NCBI RefSeq assembly: GCF_038432375.1
Contig: NZ_JBCAUS010000006.1
Location: 372,001 to 436,000, forward strand
Direction of reading: 5' to 3'
Length of the DNA stretch: 64,000 bases
From: Methanococcoides sp. LMO-2
GTDB taxonomy: Archaea > Halobacteriota > Methanosarcinia > Methanosarcinales > Methanosarcinaceae
The notes under the pieces are model-generated. The model was not told the origin of the DNA and ran no database searches. It saw only the letters and a list, made by a program, of their open reading frames with translations. Positions 27,981-35,507 of this stretch are shown one piece after another. The first letter of the stretch is position 1; every line of letters starts with the position of its first letter. Position numbers and translations under genes: made by a program.

Positions 27981-28647
27981 TTCCGCGCGGATACCTCTTT
28001 CTTGCACCCAGGCGTACAAAGATCTTCTTAGCGATCTCGTTTCCAAGGGCGATCTCGGTGCCACGTGTCAGGATGGATGTGGATCCCTGTTTCTGCTTGC
28101 GCTTGATATCCACAGTTTCCCCGGCTATCAGGCCCAGGCATGTAAGACGCTCTTTGGAAGATTCAGGCAGTGTCATCATGACAACTGTCCCGCTGTCACC
28201 TTCCTTAAGATCAGACAATGCAACATAGTTCTCTTTGAAAAGGCAGCATTCATCCTCATCAACCGGATTGCAGTTGATATTATTACTGCCCATAAAACTG
28301 CACATGCTTTCCACAACAATGTCCGATACTGCATGTTCAAGCCCACAGGCTTCATTGTGAGATACCTCAGGATCGATGTCAAGGACTTCCGAGAGGAACT
28401 TCTCGATCACATGATGCTTACGTCTCAGTTTTCTTGCCTGCAGGAGGCCGTTCTTTGTCAGCCGAATCCCATGATATGGCTGGTGGTCAACAAGCCCTTC
28501 GTCCGTGAGCTTCTGGACCATTTCAGAAACTGCCGCCTGAGATACGCCAAGCTCATCGGCTACATCCTTGTTCTTAACAGAAAGCTCGCCATTATTACTA
28601 AGCGAGAGTATCGTTTCAAGATATTCTTCAATACGATCTGCAGTCAT
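27967..28647 (-). CDS. DtxR-family metal regulator fused to FeoA domain
   Basis: 226 residues: winged helix (about 1-65, ELGVSQAAVSEMVQKLTDEG), DtxR dimerisation/metal domain with a Cys-rich stretch (NCNPVDEDECCLF), then a FeoA SH3-like domain (about 150-222). Likely an iron-responsive repressor of its own operon with feoB; the FeoA part may act on FeoB instead. No separate feoA is seen. Promoter and possible operator are at 28691-28726. Confidence 0.88.
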   Translation of the reverse strand: MTADRIEEYLETILSLSNNGELSVKNKDVADELGVSQAAVSEMVQKLTDEGLVDHQPYHGIRLTKNGLLQARKLRRKHHVIEKFLSEVLDIDPEVSHNEACGLEHAVSDIVVESMCSFMGSNNINCNPVDEDECCLFKENYVALSDLKEGDSGTVVMMTLPESSKERLTCLGLIAGETVDIKRKQKQGSTSILTRGTEIALGNEIAKKIFVRLGARKRYPRGSGRN

Positions 28648-28690
28648 TTTCGTTCACACTATAATGTAATGAGTGGCTATAACCCATGAT

Positions 28691-28726
28691 TTAGATATAT
28701 AAATTTTGGTTCTGTATACCGAAAAT
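28691..28726 (-). promoter_or_regulatory. Promoter and candidate DtxR operator of the feo operon
   Basis: On the minus strand, TTTATATATC (about 28693-28703) is a TATA box about 50 nt before the regulator start. Directly upstream, 28703-28726 is an imperfect palindrome, ATTTTGG against CCGAAAAT with one extra base, overlapping the BRE position. Binding there would block TFB, consistent with autorepression by iron. Confidence 0.4.
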
Positions 28727-28757
28727 TATTTGGATTTCACAACCAGGCCATATCCCC

Positions 28758-29300
28758 TCAGATCACAAATACCATTGCAACTACAACCGTCGTCCAGAGC
28801 CCATTTTCGTCCCCCTGGGCACACTGGCAGTAGTGTGTGGTATCAAATATGTAGCCGCTCGCCTTGTAGACCTGCTCCCGCTCTTCCCAGGCAGAGTCAG
28901 CATCGAACTCGACACCAAGAGTTGTGGCGAGCATGGTTGCTGCCAGATCCTCGGCATAGATACCTGCGGTCCTCTCATCCTCCCCAAAAGAGTGGTGCTC
29001 GGAGATGTATCCGTAGTCCTTGCTCTTTACAGGAACCGCATTACCGATAGCTGCTGCGATCTGGCGCCTTGGCTCATCCGTCTGGTTCCTTGCCATGACA
29101 CAGTAGACGATCTGCCCCGGGCTTAGCTCAGCAAGCCCTTCCTCTTTTGAGACCACCTCACAGTTCGGAGGCAGTATGCTGGAAACCGTCACAAGGTTGA
29201 ACTTTTCGATCCCACCGTCACGTAATGCAAGCTCAAATGATGCCAGCCTGTCCTTGTGGACACCGGTGCCTTTTACGACAAATGCTTTTCTGGGGATCAT
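28758..29300 (-). CDS. pdaD: Pyruvoyl-dependent arginine decarboxylase
   Basis: 180 residues. The self-cleavage site VSSILPP is present; cleavage between S40 and S41 would make a beta chain and an alpha chain with an N-terminal pyruvoyl group. Converts arginine to agmatine, the substrate of agmatinase (6855) and TiaS (60942). A TATA-like box lies in the 103-bp gap upstream, shared with the divergent lipoprotein gene. Confidence 0.94.
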   Translation of the reverse strand: MIPRKAFVVKGTGVHKDRLASFELALRDGGIEKFNLVTVSSILPPNCEVVSKEEGLAELSPGQIVYCVMARNQTDEPRRQIAAAIGNAVPVKSKDYGYISEHHSFGEDERTAGIYAEDLAATMLATTLGVEFDADSAWEEREQVYKASGYIFDTTHYCQCAQGDENGLWTTVVVAMVFVI

Positions 29301-29403
29301 AGAGATGCCTATAAAAGGGAAAGATAAATATGTTTCGATAGATGTTACTGTGGAATTGGGTTAAATTTATTTAGAGATTACTACTATTAATTTTTAGAGT
29401 TTT

Positions 29404-30171
29404 ATGAGAAAAATAATGAGCTATTTAATTTTATGTTTAATTCTCTTCACCACAGTAAGTTATTCTGGTTGTTTATCAGAACAACATCAGGACAAAAGAC
29501 CTGAATTGACAGATATTGACCAACATAAGATCACAAAGATCTACATCAGGAACGGAATGAATGGGGAACTGACAATAACAGATGATAGCATTAAAATAGA
29601 AGAATTGATCGAACAGCTTGATAGCTATTCACTGGAAGAAAAAGACAATCAAGAGAATATATATGGATATCACTGTTATATCGATTTATATAAGGACTCC
29701 AACAAAATATCAAGAGTAACGATTGTAGGCTCTAAAACTATAGAAATCGATGGAATTTACTACAATGTCACTAATCCACCTGTTGATCTGGAAGCAATCG
29801 ACATGCTTGTAGATTCAATATCAGAACAGCCTCAGGAACCAGGGATCACTGAGTTGACAGACATCGACCAACATACAATCACAAATGTCTACATCAGGAA
29901 CGGATTGAGTGGAGAACTGACCACTACAAATGACAGCATCAAAATAGAAGATTTGATCGAACATCTTGATAAATATTCATTGAGAATAAAGGAGAATCAA
30001 GAGCCTATAGTTGGGCAAATTTATCTCATAGAGATCTATAGTGATTCCAATAAAATTTCAAGTATAGCTATTATAGACTCTTTCGAGATGCGAATTGATG
30101 GGGTTTACTATGATGTTATTGATCCACACATTGATCTGGTAGCAATTGAAGAACTTGTTGACTCCATGTGA
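29404..30171 (+). CDS. Lipoprotein made of two tandem copies of one domain
   Basis: 255 residues. Signal peptide with lipobox (SYSGC), then two copies of a roughly 110-residue module, each with LTDIDQH, IYIRNG or VYIRNG, GEL, DSIKIE and a DG-YY-V motif (about 35-135 and 150-250). The copies are similar at DNA level too, so the duplication is fairly recent. Visibly AT-richer than its flanks. Function unknown; probably faces the outside of the cell membrane. Confidence 0.72.
   Translation: MRKIMSYLILCLILFTTVSYSGCLSEQHQDKRPELTDIDQHKITKIYIRNGMNGELTITDDSIKIEELIEQLDSYSLEEKDNQENIYGYHCYIDLYKDSNKISRVTIVGSKTIEIDGIYYNVTNPPVDLEAIDMLVDSISEQPQEPGITELTDIDQHTITNVYIRNGLSGELTTTNDSIKIEDLIEHLDKYSLRIKENQEPIVGQIYLIEIYSDSNKISSIAIIDSFEMRIDGVYYDVIDPHIDLVAIEELVDSM
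29497..30150 (+). repeat. Intragenic tandem duplication
   Basis: Two repeat units of about 340 bp within the lipoprotein gene; 29507-29570 and 29858-29920 match closely at nucleotide level (both include ACATCAGGAACGGA). Confidence 0.65.
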
Positions 30172-30263
30172 TGCTTGATTCTTCATACAAAACCTCCTTG
30201 AAACAGACCAACATTTATATATGATTTCGGGATTCCATCACCCATACTCTACGGTGATATTTA

Positions 30264-31241
30264 ATGGTAAAAGTCAAGGACCTAAAATGGAAGCAGGACA
30301 TGCGAGTGTCTGAGCTTGTCGATTCCTACGAACACATCGGATTCCAGAGCGTTGAGCTCCAGCGGGCATCCGAAGTAATAGTGAAGATGAAAAAAGATTC
30401 TGCAAAGGTATTCCTGACATTTACATCCAACATGGTCACCTCAGGTCTGAGAGGGTTCTTTGCCCAACTTATCGAGCTGGGAATTGCAGATGTGATCGTC
30501 ACCACCGTGGGTGGCCTTGAAGAGGACATCATGAAAGCCACAGGAGAGGATTTCCAGATCGGCTCGTTCCAGACGGATGATGTGGAACTCCACGAAAAAG
30601 GCATCAACCGTGTGGGAAACCTGTTCATCAAGAACGAGAGTTACATGAACTTTGAGAGCCTCATCGAGAGGATACTCAAACAACTTTACGAAAAACAAAA
30701 ACACTGGGCCGTTTCCGAGATGCTTCGCGAAATCGGACTGATGCTAGATGACGAAAATTCCATCCTATGCCAGGCAGCAAAAAACAACGTCCCGATATTC
30801 TGTCCGGCCATCACCGACGGTGCATTCGGTTTCCACTTGTACCTGTTCCAGCAGGACCACCCTGATTTCATGGTAGATGTTGTCAAGGACTTCGGAAACA
30901 TCCTGTTCGCAAGCAGCTTCGATGATCGCAAGGGTGTCATCGCACTTGGCGGATCCATATCAAAACACCATGCCATCCTGAGCACACTCCTCAACGGAGG
31001 TGCCGAATACGCAGTATATATGACAACCGCCCACCGCACCTCGGGAAGCATGTCCGGTGCCAATACCAACGAGGCAAAGTCATGGGGGAAGGTCAAGGAC
31101 GAGAGCGATGTTGCCACTGTCATCGGAGATGTAAGTATCACATTCCCACTTGCCATGATACATGCACTTGATGAGCTGGCAGAGGACGGGATACTGGAAA
31201 GCCTGAAAAAGACAAATGAGGACAGAGGAGTGGTTGAATGA
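30264..31241 (+). CDS. dys: Deoxyhypusine synthase
   Basis: 325 residues with the NAD-binding SNMVTSGLRG and GGSISKHH segments and the active-site lysine in EAKSWGKVKD. Transfers an aminobutyl group to K35 of aIF5A. Presence of the lysine separates it from homospermidine-synthase-like relatives. Overlaps the downstream decarboxylase by 4 nt (ATGA). Confidence 0.95.
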   Translation: MVKVKDLKWKQDMRVSELVDSYEHIGFQSVELQRASEVIVKMKKDSAKVFLTFTSNMVTSGLRGFFAQLIELGIADVIVTTVGGLEEDIMKATGEDFQIGSFQTDDVELHEKGINRVGNLFIKNESYMNFESLIERILKQLYEKQKHWAVSEMLREIGLMLDDENSILCQAAKNNVPIFCPAITDGAFGFHLYLFQQDHPDFMVDVVKDFGNILFASSFDDRKGVIALGGSISKHHAILSTLLNGGAEYAVYMTTAHRTSGSMSGANTNEAKSWGKVKDESDVATVIGDVSITFPLAMIHALDELAEDGILESLKKTNEDRGVVE

Positions 31242-32290
31242 GCAACTCGAACGTCCCTTCACCAAAATTCACATTATCAAAAAAAGTGGTCCTTGAGCAG
31301 TACAACAAGGTCAGGGAGGTCGTGGACATCCCTGCCTTCAGCTCCAAGACGAACCCACGGGTCACCCCGATCATCGAGGAGAACACCGACGGCTTCCTGA
31401 GCGTGCATACGACCAATGAGCTCAAGCACATAAAGGACATGTCAAGGGTCCTTTTCCTGGCACAGGGCTGGACTCAGGAGATCGTGGAAGACCTCTACAA
31501 CAAAGGTATTCGCTGTTTTGCAGTTGACAACGAGTTCGATCTGGACATCCTGCTCTCTACCATGGAGCCCACCGACTGGAAGATCACACTACTGATCCGC
31601 CTGAAGCTCAAGGAACATTCCCTGAGGACCGAGAGATACTTCGTATTCGGAATGACCTCCGATGTCATCAATGAAAGAGTAGCTCAGCTTAAGGACGATA
31701 CACACATCGAACAGCTCGGAGTGCATTTCCACAGGAAGACCCAGAACGTCAATGAGTGGAAGATACAGCAGGACATCGAGGATGTGCTCTCAGAAGAAAC
31801 ACTTGAGGCTATCAATATCCTCAACATAGGAGGTGGACTGCCTTCTGAATATGCCAACACCAATGTCGATGTCATAGGCAGCATCTTCAGGCGTCTCAGG
31901 GAGCTTCGGGAATGGCTGCACGAGAAGGACATACAGCTCATGATAGAGCCGGGAAGGTTCATCTCGGCTCCTGCCGGGAAGCTCATCACCTACATCACAG
32001 GCGTCTATGACAACAACATCATCGTGAACGCTTCAGTCTATAACAGTGACATGGATGCGATCCTTGTCCCTGTGAAACTGAGAGTTGAAGGTGAGGTCGG
32101 CAACAATGCAGGCGAACCTTACGTTATCAAGGGATGTACACCATGCTCAATGGACCTGTTCAGGTACCGTGTGTACCTCAGGGAAGAGCCGAAGATCGGT
32201 GATGAGATCACGTTCATCAATGCGGGAGCTTACAATTTCACTTCTAACTTCTGTGACCTGGAAGAGATACCCACAGAGATAATAGAATGA
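31238..32290 (+). CDS. PLP-dependent decarboxylase, alanine-racemase fold (ornithine/carboxynorspermidine type)
   Basis: 350 residues. The PLP lysine is in SSKTNPRV, the phosphate loop in NIGGGLPSEY, the EPGRF motif is intact, and CTPCSMDLF supplies the Cys-x-x-x-Asp of amino-acid decarboxylases. The group decarboxylates ornithine, lysine, arginine, diaminopimelate or carboxynorspermidine. Fusion of its start to the dys stop argues for a polyamine substrate. Which one cannot be read from sequence. Confidence 0.85.
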   Translation: MSNSNVPSPKFTLSKKVVLEQYNKVREVVDIPAFSSKTNPRVTPIIEENTDGFLSVHTTNELKHIKDMSRVLFLAQGWTQEIVEDLYNKGIRCFAVDNEFDLDILLSTMEPTDWKITLLIRLKLKEHSLRTERYFVFGMTSDVINERVAQLKDDTHIEQLGVHFHRKTQNVNEWKIQQDIEDVLSEETLEAINILNIGGGLPSEYANTNVDVIGSIFRRLRELREWLHEKDIQLMIEPGRFISAPAGKLITYITGVYDNNIIVNASVYNSDMDAILVPVKLRVEGEVGNNAGEPYVIKGCTPCSMDLFRYRVYLREEPKIGDEITFINAGAYNFTSNFCDLEEIPTEIIE

Positions 32291-32347
32291 TGCCAAATGT
32301 TCCAGCCACATAAATTATCAGGCCGATCCATCACAAAATAACATTGC

Positions 32348-32377
32348 GACCACAAGCAGTGGTCCACTATCTTTTTT
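32348..32377 (+). terminator. Terminator after the dys operon
   Basis: GACCAC (32348-32353) and GTGGTC (32359-32364) form a 6-bp stem with a 5-nt loop, followed by a six-T run at 32372-32377. Confidence 0.55.
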
Positions 32378-32427
32378 GCCTCAGTTTTTTCGTAGTTGCA
32401 TGAAGAGCTACGCTAAAAGGAAACATG

Positions 32428-32440
32428 TTATATATAAAAG
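32428..32440 (+). promoter_or_regulatory. TATA box of LysRS gene
   Basis: TTATATATAAAAG, about 125 nt before the LysRS ATG, implies a leader of about 100 nt. That leader has a small direct-repeat texture (GATATCAAAG, GATCATTAA, GATCATAAA) but no fold I can name. Confidence 0.5.
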
Positions 32441-32564
32441 AGAACATGCAGATATTCCACAGGTCCAAAAACAGCTTTGAAGATATCAAAGTTTATACCG
32501 ATCATTAATAGAGATCATAAACCGATCTCACAAATAACTATCATAATACACATGGAGATAATCA

Positions 32565-34157
32565 ATGGCAGAGATCAAACACTGGGCAGAGGTCGTTGCT
32601 GACGAAGCCCTGGCAAATGGGACAAAACAAAAGATATCCACAGGAATTACACCCTCCGGACACATCCATATCGGAAATATGAGGGAGGTCGTGACCGCAG
32701 ATGCAGCATACAGGATGCTTGTGGAAAAAGGTGCTGAGACCGAATTCATCTACATGGCCGACAACTTCGACCCACTCCGTAAGGTCTACCCATTCCTTCC
32801 GGAAAGCTATGCAGAACACGTCGGAAAACCAATTTCCGAGATCCCATGCCCCTGTGGCGAATGTGACAACTATGCAGAGCACTTCCTCAAGCCTTTCCTT
32901 GAGGGACTTGAGAAGCTCGGGATCCACCCGGAGGTCTACCGTGCAGACCAGCTTTACAAGAGCGGAAAGTTCGTTGAGGCCATCAAGACAGCACTTATCA
33001 AAAGGGACGATATCGCTAAGATCCTCAAAGAGGTCTCAGGAAAGGATGTTGCACCTGAATGGAGTCCTTTCAACCCGATCTGCCAGGAATGCGGCAAGAT
33101 CAACACCGCCGTTGTCACAGGATTCGATGCAGATGCTGAGACAGTGGACTATGATTGTTCCTGCGGTCACAAGGGAACAGTACCAATGGCAGGAGGCGGA
33201 AAGCTTACCTGGCGTGTGGACTGGCCTGCAAAATGGAAGATGATGAATGTTACAGTCGAACCATTCGGAAAAGACCATGCATCAAGAGGCGGTTCCTATG
33301 ACACAGGAAAGAGGATCGTACGCGAGATATTCGGACACGAACCACCACAGCCTATCGTCTATGAGTGGATCATGCTCGGAAAGAAGGGAGCAATGTCATC
33401 ATCCACCGGTGTCGTGGTATCAATTTCCGACATGCTCAAGGTCGTGCCACCCGAGGTACTGCGCTACCTTATCATGCGCACAAAGCCTGAAAAACACATC
33501 AAATTCGACCCCGCACAGCCACTGCTCACCCTTGTGGACGAGTACGAGCGTCTCAATGCGAAGGAAGATCTGGAAGGTCTCGACAAGCGTGTGCTGGAGC
33601 TCTCACATGCAAAGGGTATCTGCCACACGGATATCCCGTTCAAACACATGACAACAATCTTCCAGGTGGCACACGGCGACTTCGACAAGATCATGAAGAT
33701 CGTGGAGCGTGCAGGATACGACACCAGCAACGAGAAGTGCATCAGGGAACTCTCAGCCAACGTTTCCAACTGGCTTGAGATGTATGCACCACCATTTGCA
33801 AAGTTCAGTGTAAAGGACGAGCTTCCAGAGCAGACCGCAACACTCAATGACGTGCAGAAGGCATTCCTCGGAGCATTCGCAGAGATCATTGAAGCCAGCG
33901 GAGAACTTACAGGTGAGGATTACCACAACCTTGTTTACTCCTCAAAGGAAGCAGGTTCCGATCTCCACACCAAGATCGTAGAGAAACTTGGCGCAAGCGA
34001 GGAGGAGCTGGAGATCAATCCAAAGGAAATGTTCAAGGCGATCTACACCTCAGTTCTGGGCCAGCAGTCCGGACCAAAAGCAGGATGGTTCCTGTCATCC
34101 ATTGACCAGGACTTCCTTGCAAAACGCTTCAGTGAAGCATCAACATACAGACCTTAA
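32565..34157 (+). CDS. lysS: Lysyl-tRNA synthetase, class I
   Basis: 530 residues. HIHIGNM is the HIGH motif and KGAMSSSTG the KMSKS-equivalent; the zinc-binding CGECDNY and CQECGKI cysteines are characteristic of class I LysRS. Methanosarcinales often carry both class I and class II LysRS. It charges tRNA-Lys; it is not PylS. Confidence 0.95.
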   Translation: MAEIKHWAEVVADEALANGTKQKISTGITPSGHIHIGNMREVVTADAAYRMLVEKGAETEFIYMADNFDPLRKVYPFLPESYAEHVGKPISEIPCPCGECDNYAEHFLKPFLEGLEKLGIHPEVYRADQLYKSGKFVEAIKTALIKRDDIAKILKEVSGKDVAPEWSPFNPICQECGKINTAVVTGFDADAETVDYDCSCGHKGTVPMAGGGKLTWRVDWPAKWKMMNVTVEPFGKDHASRGGSYDTGKRIVREIFGHEPPQPIVYEWIMLGKKGAMSSSTGVVVSISDMLKVVPPEVLRYLIMRTKPEKHIKFDPAQPLLTLVDEYERLNAKEDLEGLDKRVLELSHAKGICHTDIPFKHMTTIFQVAHGDFDKIMKIVERAGYDTSNEKCIRELSANVSNWLEMYAPPFAKFSVKDELPEQTATLNDVQKAFLGAFAEIIEASGELTGEDYHNLVYSSKEAGSDLHTKIVEKLGASEEELEINPKEMFKAIYTSVLGQQSGPKAGWFLSSIDQDFLAKRFSEASTYRP

Positions 34158-34161
34158 GAGC

Positions 34162-34827
34162 ATGACACAGGAAACGCCATCCTACACTCATTTCTCGGCA
34201 TGGGACAAGGAATATTCCCATGTCAGGTGGGGCGGTGCAGCACCGATCGAACCGATCCGCTCCCGCATCCCTGAAGGATGCCGTATCCTTGATGCAGGCT
34301 CGGGGAAAGGGCGTCACCTTCTCCCCTTATCTAATTTTTACGATTGCACCGGCATCGATGTATCCCCCACAGCACTGAAAGCCTCAGGGGAATACCTTGC
34401 AAAACGAGAACGTGAGGCACACCATGCCGTATCCTCGATCACCCATCTTCCCTTTGCGGACAACAGCTTTGAGGGAATCGTTTGCTTCGGGGTATTGCAG
34501 CACCTCATGGAAGACGAACGTGAAAGGGCTGTGGCCGAGTTCAGGCGGGTACTGAGACCCGGAGGTACTATCTTCCTGGAAGTTTTCGGGATACAGGACA
34601 TGCGATACGGAGGGGATGCCGTTGAACCCCACACATTCTTCCGACAGAGCGGCATCATCTACCACTATTTCACGAAAGAAGAAATAGAGAATCTTTTCCG
34701 GGACTTCGGGATACTGGACATCAAAGACGTGATCACAGAAAAAAAGTTCAAAGGCGAGAAACACACCCGCCACATGATAAACGGAACTATTCAACTGGCA
34801 TCAGAAATAGATGCCGAGATATGCTAA
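34162..34827 (+). CDS. SAM-dependent methyltransferase, class I
   Basis: 221 residues from ATG 34162. SAM site LDAGSGKGRHLLPLS, then GIDVSP, and VLRPGGTIFLEVFG after the core. Substrate unknown. Begins 4 nt after the LysRS stop and is likely co-transcribed. Its last 27 bp overlap the 3' end of the convergent BofA-like gene. Confidence 0.83.
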   Translation: MTQETPSYTHFSAWDKEYSHVRWGGAAPIEPIRSRIPEGCRILDAGSGKGRHLLPLSNFYDCTGIDVSPTALKASGEYLAKREREAHHAVSSITHLPFADNSFEGIVCFGVLQHLMEDERERAVAEFRRVLRPGGTIFLEVFGIQDMRYGGDAVEPHTFFRQSGIIYHYFTKEEIENLFRDFGILDIKDVITEKKFKGEKHTRHMINGTIQLASEIDAEIC

Positions 34828-35046
34828 AAGCACTATCAATACCGCTCCGACAACTCCTGCAATTGCACAGACCAATATCGTGACCCACGTGAAGGCAATT
34901 TCCAGGCCCAGTGCGAAGTTGGCGATCAGAAGAAGGACCACACCCAATACGGTGTTCACTACCATGTTCTTGACAGTCTTCAGCACCTTGTACAGAAGAA
35001 GAGCTATGATGATAGCCACCAGTACTACTACAATTTCTATTACCAT
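34801..35046 (-). CDS. BofA-family small membrane protein
   Basis: 81 residues with two or three membrane helices and the VKNMVVNTVLG...IANFALGLEI pattern seen in the pro-sigma-K inhibitor BofA family (PF07441). Archaea have no sigma-K, so the role differs and is unknown. Its stop end overlaps the methyltransferase gene by 27 bp on the other strand. Confidence 0.7.
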   Translation of the reverse strand: MVIEIVVVLVAIIIALLLYKVLKTVKNMVVNTVLGVVLLLIANFALGLEIAFTWVTILVCAIAGVVGAVLIVLLAYLGIYF

Positions 35047-35090
35047 GTTTATCTATTGAAAATAGATGTCAACGATATTTAACAGTTACT

Positions 35091-35507
35091 TCAAAAAGAT
35101 GCAAGGAACTCACGAAGAATCACTTCAAGATCTTCGGTATCAGAATACTCTTCCACACTGACATTGCCATTGGTATTTCCCAGTATCATAGCAGAGACAT
35201 TCGCATCCGGTTTATGAACACAGAGAATCGGAATGCCCTTGTGTATCGCTGAGCAGACCTCATAACCCACGCCTGTGGAGGCAAGGCTGACCTCTGCGAT
35301 CATGCACTCACTTTCCTTCAGGAAACCCATGTCACGTTCGTAGATCTGGCTCTCACTCATGAGAGATTCCGTTTCCTCCACACCATCGTGAGCCACATGC
35401 CAGCTCAGCACTTCATGGCCGTTCCTGCGAAGATAACCGCAGATGAACTGGTATACCGGAAGCATCTGCCTGCCTCCGCGGATAGAACCTGACAGGAATA
35501 TCTTCAT
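35091..35507 (-). CDS. DNPH1-like 2'-deoxynucleoside 5'-phosphate N-hydrolase
   Basis: 138 residues starting at ATG 35507. KIFLSGSIRGGRQ at the N-terminus and STGVGYEV, whose Glu would be the nucleophile, match the RCL/DNPH1 branch of the nucleoside deoxyribosyltransferase family, which splits deoxynucleotides into base and deoxyribose phosphate. It overlaps the U32 gene stop by 4 nt (ATGA). The same operon holds a MazG pyrophosphohydrolase, so nucleotide clean-up is a reasonable shared theme. Confidence 0.82.
   Translation of the reverse strand: MKIFLSGSIRGGRQMLPVYQFICGYLRRNGHEVLSWHVAHDGVEETESLMSESQIYERDMGFLKESECMIAEVSLASTGVGYEVCSAIHKGIPILCVHKPDANVSAMILGNTNGNVSVEEYSDTEDLEVILREFLASF

Noticed and set aside
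27895-28689. Plus-strand 264-codon open frame opposite the DtxR-FeoA gene
   Set aside because: Shadow of a real gene: the minus strand encodes full DtxR and FeoA domains; the plus frame has no recognisable domain and its proposed start lies within feoB.
32384-32415. CGTAG...CTACG hairpin before the LysRS promoter as a T-box or riboswitch
   Set aside because: Five base pairs with a long loop, lying upstream of the TATA box and therefore outside the predicted transcript.
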